Source: Kribbella soli | Lineage (GTDB): Bacteria; Actinomycetota; Actinomycetes; Propionibacteriales; Kribbellaceae | DNA: 64,000 bases | Assembly (NCBI RefSeq): GCF_004331345.1 | Contig: NZ_SJJZ01000003.1 | Location: 992,001-1,056,000, forward strand | Direction of reading: 5' to 3' | The notes under the pieces: model-generated | What the model was told of the DNA's origin: nothing | The model's input: only the letters and a program-made list of their open reading frames with translations | Database searches by the model: none | In this document: piece by piece, positions 23,058 through 32,479 of the stretch | Layout of the letters: each line of letters starts with the position of its first letter | Position numbering within the stretch: position 1 is the first letter of the stretch | Made by a program: the position numbers and the translations under genes

Positions 23058-24043
23058 TCACCGCATCGACAGGCTCGCAGTACGCCGGGATTCTCGGGAT
23101 CGGGTCGTACCGGCCGCGCCGGGCAGTGCCGAACTCGGAGATCCTCGAGCAGATCGACTCCAGCGACGAATGGATCCAGACCCGCTCCGGGATCAAGGAA
23201 CGGCGCTGGGCCAGCGAGGACGAGACCGTCCTGATGATGTCGGTGAACGCAGCCAAGGAAGCGCTGCAGGACTCCGGTATCGACCCGTCCGAGATCGGCT
23301 GCGTGATCGTCGCGACCGTCACGCACCTGTACCAGACGCCGGCGATCGCGACCCGGATCGCGGTCGAGGTGGGCGCCCCGACCGCGGCGGCGTTCGACAT
23401 CTCGGCGGCCTGTGCGGGCTTCTGCTACGGCGTCGCGATGGCCAACGACCTGGTCCGCGGCGGCAGCGCGAAGTACGTGCTGGCGATCGGGGTCGAGCGA
23501 CTCAGCGACATCACCGACCGGACCGACCGCGGTACGGCGTTCATCTTCGCCGACGGCGCCGGTGCCGCGATCGTGGGCCCGACCGACGAGCCGGGCATCG
23601 GCCCGGTCGTGTGGGGCTCCGACGGCACGCAGCACCAGGTGATCAGCCAGAAGGAGTCCTGGCAGGAGGTGCACGGCAACCACAACTGGCCGCACCTGAC
23701 GATGGACGGCAACCCGGTGTTCCGCTGGGCGTCGTTCGAGATGGCCAAGGCCGCGCAGAAGGCGCTGGACGTGGCCGGTGTGAAGGCGGAGCAGCTCGAC
23801 CTGTTCGTCCCGCACCAGGCGAACATGCGGATCACTGACGCGATGCGCCGCACGCTGAAGCTGCCCGAGCACGTCAAGGTCGCCCGCGACATCGAGCGCC
23901 AGGGCAACACCTCGGCCGCGTCGATCCCGCTCGCGATCACCGCGATGCGCGAGGCCGGCGAGGCGAAGAGCGGCGACCTCGCCCTGATCATCGGCTTCGG
24001 AGCCGGGCTGGTGTACGCAGCCCAAGTCATCCGGCTTCCGTAG
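23054..24043 (+). CDS. fabH: 3-oxoacyl-ACP synthase III
   Basis: This 329-residue thiolase-fold enzyme starts fatty acid synthesis by condensing an acyl-CoA primer with malonyl-ACP. The catalytic triad is C120 (ISAACAGF), H254 (VPHQAN) and N285 (GNTSAAS). In actinomycetes FabH accepts branched starters derived from branched amino acids, which fits iso/anteiso lipids, though specificity cannot be read here. The ATG overlaps the fabD stop by 4 bp. Confidence 0.97.
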   Translation: MITASTGSQYAGILGIGSYRPRRAVPNSEILEQIDSSDEWIQTRSGIKERRWASEDETVLMMSVNAAKEALQDSGIDPSEIGCVIVATVTHLYQTPAIATRIAVEVGAPTAAAFDISAACAGFCYGVAMANDLVRGGSAKYVLAIGVERLSDITDRTDRGTAFIFADGAGAAIVGPTDEPGIGPVVWGSDGTQHQVISQKESWQEVHGNHNWPHLTMDGNPVFRWASFEMAKAAQKALDVAGVKAEQLDLFVPHQANMRITDAMRRTLKLPEHVKVARDIERQGNTSAASIPLAITAMREAGEAKSGDLALIIGFGAGLVYAAQVIRLP

Positions 24044-24123
24044 TCCATAGTTGTCCGGGGGCGGCTCAGGTGGCCGCACCCGGCTGTGACAGCCAGAAGA
24101 AATCCGAAAGGGAACCAGAGAAC

Positions 24124-24372
24124 ATGGCCAGCACCGAAGAGATCCGTTCCAACCTCGCCGAGATCGTGAACGAGATCGCCGGCATCCCGGTCGAGGACGT
24201 CCAGCTGGACAAGTCCTTCACCGACGACCTCGACGTCGACTCGCTCTCCATGGTGGAGGTCGTGGTGGCCGCCGAAGAGAAGTTCGACGTGAAGATCCCC
24301 GACGACGAGGTCAAGAACCTGAAGACCGTCGGCGACGCGGTCGCGTTCATCGAGCGCGCCCAGAACGGCTGA
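24124..24372 (+). CDS. acpP: Acyl carrier protein
   Basis: The 82-residue acidic helical protein carries the growing acyl chain on phosphopantetheine at S40, within DVDSLSMVEV. The start at 24124 follows GGGAACC... with a purine-rich AAGGGAA about 12 bp upstream; an upstream in-frame ATG at 24070 gives an unlikely extension. It is the third of five consecutive fab/acc genes. Confidence 0.97.
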   Translation: MASTEEIRSNLAEIVNEIAGIPVEDVQLDKSFTDDLDVDSLSMVEVVVAAEEKFDVKIPDDEVKNLKTVGDAVAFIERAQNG

Positions 24373-24495
24373 CGTACGCCGTCACCCGTGCTGGCCCGGA
24401 TGCTCATCGGGCCGTGAACACGGTCCGATGAGCACCACGCAGTACACACCCCTCGCTCCCAACCGCAGAACGCTCATGTGAAGGATGAGGTAACC

Positions 24496-25731
24496 ATGTC
24501 GAAGACCCGAGTCGTCATCACCGGACTCGGAGCCACGACTCCGCTCGGCGGCGATGTGACCAGCACCTGGGAAGGGTTGCTGGCCGGTCGCTCCGGCGCA
24601 CGGCGGCTGACCGACGAGTGGGTGCAGAACCTGGCGGTGCAGATCGCCGCACCGGTCGCGGTCGAGCCGACCGAGGTCATCGAGCGCGTCAAGGCCCGCC
24701 GTCTGGACCGTACGGCGCAACTCGCCGTCGTCGCCGCCCGCGAGGCCTGGGCCGACTCCGGCCTGGAGGACTCCGGGCTCGACAAGGAGCGGCTCGGTGT
24801 GGCGGTGGCCTCCGGTATCGGCGGCCTGCACACCACGCTGTCGAACTACGACGCCCTGCAGCAGAACCCGCGCCGGGTGTCGCCGCTGGCGATCCCGATG
24901 CTGATGCCGAACTCGTCGGCGGCCTACGTCAGCCTGGAGCTCGGCGCGAAGGCCGGCGTCCACACCCCGGTGTCGGCCTGTGCGTCCGGCAACGAGGCGA
25001 TCTGGCTGGGACTGGACCAGATCCGGCTCGGCCGCGCGGACGTGGTGGTGGCCGGTGGCGCCGAGGGCGCGATCATGGCGCTGCCGCTGGCCGCGTTCGG
25101 GATGATGCAGGCGCTCAGCAAGCGCAACGACGACCCGGAGAAGGCGTCGCGTCCGTGGGACGTGGACCGCGACGGGTTCCTGCTCGGTGAGGGCGCCGGG
25201 ATCCTGATCCTGGAGTCGTACGAGCACGCGAAGGCGCGCGGCGCGAAGATCTACGCCGAGCTCGCCGGCGCGGGGATCTCCGCCGACGGCCACGACATCG
25301 CGCAGCCCGACCCGACCGGTTCCGGTGCGCGGCGGGCGATGGAGCGGGCGCTGTCCGAGGGCGACCTGACCCCGGCCGACATCTTCCACATCAACGCGCA
25401 CGCCACCTCGACGCCGCAGGGCGACATCGCCGAGTCGCTCGCGATCCGGCAGGCACTCGGCAAGGAGGCCGACCACGCGGTCGCCACCGCGCCGAAGTCG
25501 ATGATCGGTCACCTGCTCGGCGGCGCCGGCGCGGTCGAGTCGGTCGCCACCGTGCTCGCCCTGAAGAACCGGGTCTCGCCGCCGACCATCAACGTGGACA
25601 AGCTCGACGACGCGATCGAGCTGGACGTCGCGACCGAGCAACGCAAGCTGCCCGACGGGGACATCGCGGCGCTGAACAACTCCTTCGGCTTCGGCGGCCA
25701 CAACGCCGCCATCGCCTTCAAAACGCTGTAG
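24496..25731 (+). CDS. fabF: 3-oxoacyl-ACP synthase II
   Basis: This 411-residue elongating ketosynthase condenses malonyl-ACP with acyl-ACP. Active-site residues are C162 (SACASGN), H302 (NAHATSTPQGD) and H339 (KSMIGHLLGG). It has the usual length for FabF/KasA. ATG at 24496 is preceded by GGATGAGG; an upstream ATG at 24478 lacks a site. A 123-bp gap after acpP contains short inverted repeats around CCCGGATGCTCATCGGG that might reduce read-through. Confidence 0.96.
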   Translation: MSKTRVVITGLGATTPLGGDVTSTWEGLLAGRSGARRLTDEWVQNLAVQIAAPVAVEPTEVIERVKARRLDRTAQLAVVAAREAWADSGLEDSGLDKERLGVAVASGIGGLHTTLSNYDALQQNPRRVSPLAIPMLMPNSSAAYVSLELGAKAGVHTPVSACASGNEAIWLGLDQIRLGRADVVVAGGAEGAIMALPLAAFGMMQALSKRNDDPEKASRPWDVDRDGFLLGEGAGILILESYEHAKARGAKIYAELAGAGISADGHDIAQPDPTGSGARRAMERALSEGDLTPADIFHINAHATSTPQGDIAESLAIRQALGKEADHAVATAPKSMIGHLLGGAGAVESVATVLALKNRVSPPTINVDKLDDAIELDVATEQRKLPDGDIAALNNSFGFGGHNAAIAFKTL

Positions 25732-25747
25732 TCCCCCTGGAGGCTTC

Positions 25748-27172
25748 ATGACCGTCGCCCCGGCGAAACCCGCCAAACTGCCCCGTGAGCTGGACCCGCG
25801 GAACCCCGTGACCCGGCTGACGAACCTGCTCGACCCGGGCAGCCTGGAGCTGATCACCCCGGACAACCTGTCGGGGATGATCGCGGTCCGCGGGAAGATT
25901 GCCGGGGCGAAGGTCGTCGCGTTCTGCTCCGACGCCACGGTGATGGGCGGCGCGATGGGCGACGAAGGCTGCGACGTCGTCGTTCAGGCGTACGAGGTGG
26001 CGCGCGCCGAGCAGGTGCCGATCATCGGCCTGTGGCACTCCGGCGGCGCCCGGCTGGCCGAGGGCGTGCTCAGCCTGCACGCCGTCGGCAAGATCTTCTA
26101 CGCGATGACGCAGGCCTCCGGGAAGATCCCGCAGATCTCCGTCGTCCTCGGCCCGGCGGCCGGCGGAGCGGCGTACGGTCCGGCGCTGACCGATGTCGTC
26201 ATCCTCGGTCCGGAGGGCCGGATCTTCGTGACCGGCCCGGACGTGGTCCGCTCGGTCACCGGTGAGGACGTCGACATGCTCCGCCTCGGCGGCCCCGAGC
26301 CGCACGGGCGGCGGTCCGGCGTCGTCCACATCACGACCGACAGCGAGGCGACGGCGCTGGAGCAGGCGCGCCGGCTGGCCGATCTGCTCGCCAACCAGGG
26401 CACGATGTCGACCGCGATCCCGGACACCGACCTGTCCGGGTTCCTGCCCGAGTCGGCGAAGCGCGCGTACGACGTCCACCCGCTGGTCGGAGGGGTGCTC
26501 GACGAGGACTCCTCGGTCGAACTGCACCAGCGGTGGGCACCGAACATCGTCACCACACTCGGTCGCCTCGGCGGCCGCACGATCGGCGTGATCGCGAACA
26601 ACCCGCTCCGGCTCGGTGGTTGCCTGGACGCCCTGTCCGCGGAGAAGGCGTCCCGGTTCGTCCGGATGTGCGACGCGTTCGGCGTACCGCTCGTCGTCCT
26701 GGTCGACGTACCCGGGTATCTGCCCGGTGTCGGTCAGGAGTGGGACGGCGTCGTACGACGGGGCGCCAAGCTGCTGCACGCGTTCGCGGAGGCCGTCGTA
26801 CCGCGGGTGACGCTGGTGACCCGGAAGACGTACGGCGGGGCCTACATCGCGATGAACGCCCGCTCGCTCGGCGCCACCCGGGTCTTCGCGTGGCCGCGCG
26901 CCGAGGTCGCCGTGATGGGCGCGGTGGCCGCCATCCGGGTCCTGCACCGCCGCAAGCTCGCCGAGGTGGATCCGGAGCTCCGGCCCCAGGTCGAGGCCGA
27001 GCTGGCCGCGGAACACGAGAAGATTGCCGGCGGCATCGACCGGGCCATCGAGATCGGCGTCGTCGACGAGGTCGTCGAACCGACCTGCACCCGCACCGCC
27101 CTCGCGACCGCCCTGGCCACCGCCGAGGCCGGCGGACCGATCCGCGGCAACCACGGCAACATCCCGCTGTAG
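25748..27172 (+). CDS. Acyl-CoA carboxylase carboxyltransferase subunit (AccD6-like)
   Basis: The 474-residue protein is a fused beta/alpha carboxyltransferase of the acetyl/propionyl-CoA carboxylase type. It moves CO2 from biotin to acetyl-CoA or propionyl-CoA. Two oxyanion-hole regions are visible: GGARLAEG...GPAAGGAAYGPA in the N-half and the VDVPGYLPGVGQEW plus TYGGAYIAMN pair in the C-half. Its location at the end of the fab operon equals accD6 (Rv2247) of M. tuberculosis. The biotin-bearing alpha subunit must be encoded elsewhere. The ATG is 16 bp after fabF with GGAGG before it. Confidence 0.92.
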   Translation: MTVAPAKPAKLPRELDPRNPVTRLTNLLDPGSLELITPDNLSGMIAVRGKIAGAKVVAFCSDATVMGGAMGDEGCDVVVQAYEVARAEQVPIIGLWHSGGARLAEGVLSLHAVGKIFYAMTQASGKIPQISVVLGPAAGGAAYGPALTDVVILGPEGRIFVTGPDVVRSVTGEDVDMLRLGGPEPHGRRSGVVHITTDSEATALEQARRLADLLANQGTMSTAIPDTDLSGFLPESAKRAYDVHPLVGGVLDEDSSVELHQRWAPNIVTTLGRLGGRTIGVIANNPLRLGGCLDALSAEKASRFVRMCDAFGVPLVVLVDVPGYLPGVGQEWDGVVRRGAKLLHAFAEAVVPRVTLVTRKTYGGAYIAMNARSLGATRVFAWPRAEVAVMGAVAAIRVLHRRKLAEVDPELRPQVEAELAAEHEKIAGGIDRAIEIGVVDEVVEPTCTRTALATALATAEAGGPIRGNHGNIPL

Positions 27173-27191
27173 CCAGCCCTGAAACGGCTGG

Positions 27192-27221
27192 AAGGGCACG
27201 AACCCGGAGGTTCGTGCCCTT
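27192..27221 (+). terminator. Terminator of the fab operon
   Basis: AAGGGCACGAACC (27192-27204) and GGTTCGTGCCCTT (27209-27221) form a perfect 13-bp stem with a 4-nt loop, 20 bp after the last stop. A TTTTT run occurs about 18 bp further on. A second, weaker hairpin lies at 27251-27278. Confidence 0.9.
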
Positions 27222-27391
27222 CACGTGGTGCGGCCGCTGTTTTTAGACAACCACCGGGGGTGTCCCGACACCCGGTGGCCCAGCGGCCACGGCCCCTCCC
27301 ACCCTTGTAGAACGTCTGATGCTCAGTCTCACCGAAAAGTTCGGCGACGTCCCCGAGTTCACAGGTTTCTTCTGAAGTTCTCAGGAACTCC

Positions 27392-27889
27392 TCAGACCAC
27401 CTGGTGCAGCCAGCGCACCGGGGCGCCGTCACCGGCGTACCGGAAGGGCTCGAGTTCGTCGTCCCACGGGCGGCCGAGCAGCCGCTCGACCTCCTCGGTC
27501 AGGTCGGCCTCACCGCTCGCCGCCTTCAGCATGGCCGCCTTCAACCGCTCCTCGGGCACCATGATGTCGCCGTGGACGCCGGTGGTCGCGTGGAAGACCC
27601 CGAGCGCCGGGGTGAAGGAGTACCGCTCGCCTTCGACGCCGTTGCTCGGCTCCTCGGTCACCTCGAACCGGAGCTTCTGCCATCCGCGCAAGGCGGACGC
27701 CAGCTTCGCCGCGGTCCCGGCCTCAGCCTGCCACGACAGTTCGGCCCGGTACTGGCCCTGGGCCGCAGGTTGCGGTGTCCAGTCCAGTTTCACGGGCACG
27801 CCAAGGATGCCGCCCGCGGCCCACTCGACATGAGGGCACAACGCTGACGGCACCGTGTGGACGTACAGAACGCCACGAGTCGTCGCCAC
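27392..27889 (-). CDS. DUF3145 family protein
   Basis: The 165-residue protein belongs to a family restricted to actinobacteria and often located right after the fab operon (as SCO2391 in Streptomyces). No enzymatic motif is visible; it has a mixed alpha/beta pattern and conserved aromatic stretches (RGVLYVHTVPSALCPHVEWA). GTG at 27889 is chosen because AGGAGGT lies 6 bp before it. It is convergent with the fab operon, so it is transcribed separately. Confidence 0.85.
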   Translation of the reverse strand: MATTRGVLYVHTVPSALCPHVEWAAGGILGVPVKLDWTPQPAAQGQYRAELSWQAEAGTAAKLASALRGWQKLRFEVTEEPSNGVEGERYSFTPALGVFHATTGVHGDIMVPEERLKAAMLKAASGEADLTEEVERLLGRPWDDELEPFRYAGDGAPVRWLHQVV

Positions 27890-28075
27890 CGGGACCTCCT
27901 GTGCTCGAGGGGCGCCTTCCCCAGCGTTCTCGATCACTCGTCTGTCGGTCCTGGCGGTACTGATCCCGCAAGGCATCACAAGATGCCCCGCAGAACTCTG
28001 GTACATCTTGCACCACAGCCCCCTTCAACACCAGCAACCTCGCCGTGTCAACTACATCACCGTCGTGTCGCGATC

Positions 28076-29086
28076 TCAGCTGGACCCGCGGCGCACCAGG
28101 CGGGTCGGGAGAATCAGGGGTGTCGGCGTGTCCCCGGAGATCAGCGCGAGCAGCATCCGTGCCATCTCCCGGCCGAGAGACTGGATGGGCTGGGCGACGG
28201 TGGTCAGCGGCGGATCAATGTGGCGGGCACCGGCGATGTCGTTGAACCCGACGATCGCTACGTCGCCCGGCACCGAGCGTCCCGCCTCCTTCACCACCTG
28301 CAGCGCGCCGACAGCCATCTGATCGGACGCGACGAACACGGCGTCCAGGTCGGCGTGCTTGTCCAGCAACTCGCGCATCGCGGCGGTCCCGCCGTCCTCG
28401 GAGAAGTCGGCGTGGGCAACTCGGCTCGCGTCGAGTCCGGCGACGGCGAGCGCCTCCTGGAAGCCCTTGTACCGCGCACCGCCGGCGCCCTCGTCCATCC
28501 GGCCGGTGATCGTCGCGATCCGGGTCCGTCCGCTCGCGATCAGATGTTCGGTCGCGAGCCGTGCTCCGCCGCGGTTGTCCGCGTCGACGTAGTACCGCGG
28601 TTCGAAGCCGATCGGGCACCCGCCGAACACCACCGGTACGTCGGACTGCTCGGCGAGCCGGGCGAGCGGATCGTCGCCGTGCATCGACATCAGCATCACC
28701 CCGGCGGCCTGCCGCGTCCGCAGCAGTTGCTCCAACCGGGTCCGCCCTCGCGACGACGTTGCCAGCAGCAACATCAGCTCCAGCTCGGTCTCGTCGAGCG
28801 TTGCCGAGATGCCGACCACGACCTCGGCGAAGAACGGGTCGGCGAACACCTGCGCGCTGTCGCTGGAGATCGCGAGCACGACAGCGCCGGCCTGCTGCGT
28901 CGCGAGCGCCCGCGCCGTCGCATTGGGCACGTAGCCCAGGTCGGCGACGGCCCGCAGTACGGCTGCCCGTTTCGCCTTGCTGACGTGCGGGGCGTTGTTG
29001 ATGACACGCGATGCCGCCGACCGGGACACACCGGCACGCTCGGCGACCTCGTCGAGCGTCACCTGGCGTCTGGAAAGGTCGGTCAC
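28076..29086 (-). CDS. LacI family transcriptional regulator (CebR-like)
   Basis: The 336-residue protein has the LacI DNA-binding domain (VTLDEVAERAGVSRSAASRVIN) and a periplasmic-binding-protein-like sugar domain. It is divergent from a GH9 cellulase gene, and the space between holds two close matches to the CebR operator TGGGAGCGCTCCCA known from Streptomyces, where cellobiose releases the repressor. I therefore infer control of cellulose or beta-glucan use, with a cello-oligosaccharide effector. GTG at 29086 is preceded by AAGGA at a normal distance. Confidence 0.88.
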   Translation of the reverse strand: MTDLSRRQVTLDEVAERAGVSRSAASRVINNAPHVSKAKRAAVLRAVADLGYVPNATARALATQQAGAVVLAISSDSAQVFADPFFAEVVVGISATLDETELELMLLLATSSRGRTRLEQLLRTRQAAGVMLMSMHGDDPLARLAEQSDVPVVFGGCPIGFEPRYYVDADNRGGARLATEHLIASGRTRIATITGRMDEGAGGARYKGFQEALAVAGLDASRVAHADFSEDGGTAAMRELLDKHADLDAVFVASDQMAVGALQVVKEAGRSVPGDVAIVGFNDIAGARHIDPPLTTVAQPIQSLGREMARMLLALISGDTPTPLILPTRLVRRGSS

Positions 29087-29169
29087 CGGCGGTTCCTTAC
29101 TCTTGGCGTAGGGCGAGCGTAGAACATCACGACCCGAACGCGCCGTTCAACTCCTTCGGCGGAGCAGAA

Positions 29170-29183
29170 TGGGAGCGGTTCCA
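29170..29183. promoter_or_regulatory. CebR-like operator 1
   Basis: TGGGAGCGGTTCCA differs from the Streptomyces CebR consensus TGGGAGCGCTCCCA at two of 14 positions. It lies 84 bp upstream of the LacI gene start. Confidence 0.6.
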
Positions 29184-29248
29184 GCGTACATCTCGCTCTT
29201 GACACGGCTGGTGACGGTCGGCAGCATCAGGTCCGGTCGGTTCGTAAC

Positions 29249-29262
29249 TGCAAGCGCTCCCA
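29249..29262. promoter_or_regulatory. CebR-like operator 2, next to the cellulase start
   Basis: The minus strand reads TGGGAGCGCTTGCA, differing from TGGGAGCGCTCCCA at two positions. It sits 22 bp before the cellulase ATG, where a bound repressor would block transcription. Confidence 0.7.
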
Positions 29263-29284
29263 GACCAGCTTCCGGAGGCCTGCC

Positions 29285-31495
29285 ATGCCCAGATCCCGAC
29301 GGCGGTCCGGCACGATCGCCCTGCTCGGCGCCCTCACGCTGGTCCCCTTCGTCACCACACCGGCAGCTGCCGATCCGCCGTACGAGCGGGTGCTGAACGG
29401 GACCTTCGACACCGGCAAGGATCCGTGGTGGAGCAACATCCCCGCCGACGTGACGGACGGCCGGTTGTGCGCGCAGATCCCGGCCGGCACGGCCAATCCC
29501 TGGGACGCGATGATCGGCCAGGACGACCTGCCGCTCGAGCAGGGCCAGCCGTACACGATCAGGTTCGACGCGTCGGCCAGCCGGCCGGTCCAGTTCCGTA
29601 CGGCGCTACAGCAGTCGGCCGCGCCGTACTCGACGGTGCTGAACAAACCCGTCGACGCCACCACGACACCGCAGACGTTCGAGTTCACCGGGACGTCGCC
29701 GGTCACCGACACGCACGGGCAGGTGTCGTTCCAGGCGGGTGGCGCGACCGAGGCGTACACGCTGTGCCTGGACAACATCTCGGTCGTCGGCGGCATCGTG
29801 CCACCGGGCGGGGTCCGCGACTACGGCCCGGCGGTGCGGGTCAACCAGCTCGGGTACGTCGCCGGCGGCCCGAAGCGAGCCACCTACGTCACCACGACGA
29901 CCACGGCACAGACCTGGCAGCTGCTTGACGGAGGCAACCAGATCGTTGCTACCGGCAAGACCAAGCCGTACGGCCCGGACGCGCTCTCCGGCGACAACGT
30001 CCAGTTGATCGACCTCGGCACCTACCGTCGCACCGGCACCGGCTTGCGCCTGAAGGTGGGCGACGACCTCAGCGACCCGTTCGACATCGGCACCGACGTG
30101 TACGCCGGGCTCCGGCAGGACGCACTCGAGTACTTCTACAACAACCGCAGCGGCATCCCGATCGAGGCGCAGTACGTCGGCGACGCGTACGCCCGACCCG
30201 CCGGCCATCTCGGCGTCGCCCCGAACAAGGGCGACACCTCGGTCCCCTGCTTCCCCGCCACCTGCGACTACAGCCTCGACGTCCGCGGCGGTTGGTACGA
30301 CGCCGGCGACCACGGCAAGTACGTCGTCAACGGCGCTCTGGCCGCGTGGCAACTCCTCGACCTGTACGAACGATCAGCCGGCCACCACGATCGTGGGACT
30401 GCCGACAACACGCTGCGCATCCCCGAGGCCGGCAACGGGAAACCCGACGTACTCGACGAGGCGAAGTGGGAGCTCGACTTCCTGCTGCGGATGCAGGTAC
30501 CGGCCGGGCAGCCGCTGGCCGGGATGGTGCACCACAAGATCCACGACGAGAAATGGACCGGCCTCCCGCTCGCACCGGCGGCGGATCCACAGCAGCGTTA
30601 CCTCTACCCGCCGTCGACCGCGGCCACGCTGAACCTCGCGGCACTGGGTGCGCGCTGCGCTCGGGTGTACGCGAAGTGGGACAAGGCGTTCGCCACGAGG
30701 TGCCTCCAATCGGCCGAGACGGCCTGGACCGCGGCCCGGCAGCACCCTGCCGTCTATGCGCCCGCCGGTGGTGAGGGCGGTGGCGCGTACGACGACACGA
30801 AGGTGACCGATGAGTTCTCGTGGGCGGCCGCGGAGTTGTTCGCGGCGACGGGCAAAGCGTCGTACCGGAAGGCCATCACCACCACGTTGAAGGCGGCGGA
30901 CGGGTTCTCCTGGCAGGAGACCGGTGGACTGGCGGATCTCGCGCTGGCCCGGGTGCCGTGGCGGCTGTCACTCCTCGACCAGTGGAAGCTGCGCCAGCGG
31001 ATCGCCGGAGTCGCCGACACCTACGTCGCCGACCTGAAGTCGCAGGGCTACGCCAACCCCTACAAGCCGGCGGACGGCAAGTACGTCTGGGGTTCCAACT
31101 CCGGTACGGCGAACAACGCGATGATCCTCGCGATCGCTGCAGACCTGACCGGCCGGACCGCCTATCGCTCGGCGGCCTTGGAGTCGCTCGACTACCTGCT
31201 CGGCCGGAACGCGGTCGGCCAGTCGTACGTGACCGGCTACGGCGAGCGGTCCAGCCACAATCAGCACCACCGCTTCTGGGCGCACTCGCTCGACCCGGCG
31301 CTGCCGTCGCCGTACCCGGGCTCGATGGCCGGCGGCCCCAACTCCGGACTCCAAGACCCCGTTGCCCAGCGCAACCTTCAGGGCTGCGCCCCGGCCAAGT
31401 GCTACATCGACGAGATCGGCTCGTACTCGACCAACGAAGTCGCCGTGAACTGGAACTCCGCCCTTGCCTGGCTCACCGCCTACGCCGATTCCTAG
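29285..31495 (+). CDS. Secreted GH9 endoglucanase with N-terminal CBM4/9-like domain
   Basis: The 736-residue protein begins with a Sec signal peptide (basic RSRRR, hydrophobic core, cut near AAA-DPP at about residue 30). Residues about 35-175 look like a jelly-roll carbohydrate-binding module, followed by the Ig-like domain of GH9 enzymes (VRVNQLGY) and the catalytic barrel. Catalytic residues fit GH9: D339 and D342 in WYDAGDHGKY, and the acid E718 in STNEVAVNWN. It should cut beta-1,4-glucans outside the cell. GGAGG precedes the ATG by 6 bp. Control by the divergent LacI protein is likely. Confidence 0.93.
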   Translation: MPRSRRRSGTIALLGALTLVPFVTTPAAADPPYERVLNGTFDTGKDPWWSNIPADVTDGRLCAQIPAGTANPWDAMIGQDDLPLEQGQPYTIRFDASASRPVQFRTALQQSAAPYSTVLNKPVDATTTPQTFEFTGTSPVTDTHGQVSFQAGGATEAYTLCLDNISVVGGIVPPGGVRDYGPAVRVNQLGYVAGGPKRATYVTTTTTAQTWQLLDGGNQIVATGKTKPYGPDALSGDNVQLIDLGTYRRTGTGLRLKVGDDLSDPFDIGTDVYAGLRQDALEYFYNNRSGIPIEAQYVGDAYARPAGHLGVAPNKGDTSVPCFPATCDYSLDVRGGWYDAGDHGKYVVNGALAAWQLLDLYERSAGHHDRGTADNTLRIPEAGNGKPDVLDEAKWELDFLLRMQVPAGQPLAGMVHHKIHDEKWTGLPLAPAADPQQRYLYPPSTAATLNLAALGARCARVYAKWDKAFATRCLQSAETAWTAARQHPAVYAPAGGEGGGAYDDTKVTDEFSWAAAELFAATGKASYRKAITTTLKAADGFSWQETGGLADLALARVPWRLSLLDQWKLRQRIAGVADTYVADLKSQGYANPYKPADGKYVWGSNSGTANNAMILAIAADLTGRTAYRSAALESLDYLLGRNAVGQSYVTGYGERSSHNQHHRFWAHSLDPALPSPYPGSMAGGPNSGLQDPVAQRNLQGCAPAKCYIDEIGSYSTNEVAVNWNSALAWLTAYADS

Positions 31496-31525
31496 GGGCA
31501 GTGTCCTTCTAGAGGCTGCGTCCTG

Positions 31526-32479
31526 CTAGGGGAAACGGGTGGCGAGGGCGATGCAGGCGCCGGCCGCGGCGAGGGTGAAGAGCATCGCGATACCGGCGTA
31601 CCGGGCGGTGATCTCCTTGTCGACCTCGTCGTACCCGACCGAGGAACCGATGTCCTTGTAGACGTCCTCGAGCTCACCGGCCGACTCCGCGGTGTAGGCC
31701 TTGCCGCCGCTGATCTCGGCGACCGACCGCAGCTCGGCACGGTCCGGTGGGACCCGCTGCCGGATGCCGTCCATCTCGATGAAGCCCGAGTCGGTGCCGA
31801 AGCAGATCGTGTACACCGGGGTGCTCTTCGCCTTCGCGGCCTGCGCGCCCTCCTGGGCGGTCCGTCCGACGGTGCGCTTCCCGTCGGACAGCAGCACGAT
31901 CCGCGCCGGGGCCGGCTCGGTCGGGTGCTCGGGGTCCGGCGGGACCTGGGTGAGCGCCTGCAGCGAGGTGAAGATGCCTTCACCGGTCGCGGTCGACTCG
32001 GCCAGTTCGAGCCCGTCGATCGAGCGCAGCACGGTCGCCCGATCGGTGGTCGGCGGCACGATGATGGAGGCCGTACCGGCGAAGTTCACCAGCGCCACGT
32101 TGAACTTGCCCGGCAGCTGGTTGACGAAGTTCTTCGCCGACTTCTTCGCGGCCTCGAGCCGGTTCGGGTCGATGTCGGTGGCCATCATCGACAGCGAGAC
32201 GTCGATCGCCACCACGATCGTGGCCCGCTCGCGCGGCACCTTCACCTTGGCCTTCGGCTGCGCGAACGCCACGACACAGGTCAGCGCGGCCAGCAGCGCC
32301 AGCCCGACGGCCAGGTGCCGCCGCCACTGCGGCCGCCGCGGCGCGACCCGGTCCAGCAGCGCGATGTTGGTGAAGCGCAGCGCGTACTGCGAGCGACGGT
32401 GCTGGAGAAAGATGTACCCCGCGAGGATCAGCGGGATGAGCAGCAGGAACCACAATCTGGCCGGAGACAGGAACTCCAT
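31526..32479 (-). CDS. Membrane-anchored VWA-domain protein (BatA-like)
   Basis: The 317-residue protein has two N-terminal membrane helices (about 8-26 and 56-73), a von Willebrand A domain with a complete metal site D93-x-S95-x-S97, and a C-terminal helix near 290-312. Bacterial VWA proteins of this type work with a MoxR ATPase and a DUF58 protein, probably as a chaperone or in envelope maintenance. It is the last gene of that trio; its ATG overlaps the DUF58 stop by one base (TGATG). Confidence 0.9.
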   Translation of the reverse strand: MEFLSPARLWFLLLIPLILAGYIFLQHRRSQYALRFTNIALLDRVAPRRPQWRRHLAVGLALLAALTCVVAFAQPKAKVKVPRERATIVVAIDVSLSMMATDIDPNRLEAAKKSAKNFVNQLPGKFNVALVNFAGTASIIVPPTTDRATVLRSIDGLELAESTATGEGIFTSLQALTQVPPDPEHPTEPAPARIVLLSDGKRTVGRTAQEGAQAAKAKSTPVYTICFGTDSGFIEMDGIRQRVPPDRAELRSVAEISGGKAYTAESAGELEDVYKDIGSSVGYDEVDKEITARYAGIAMLFTLAAAGACIALATRFP

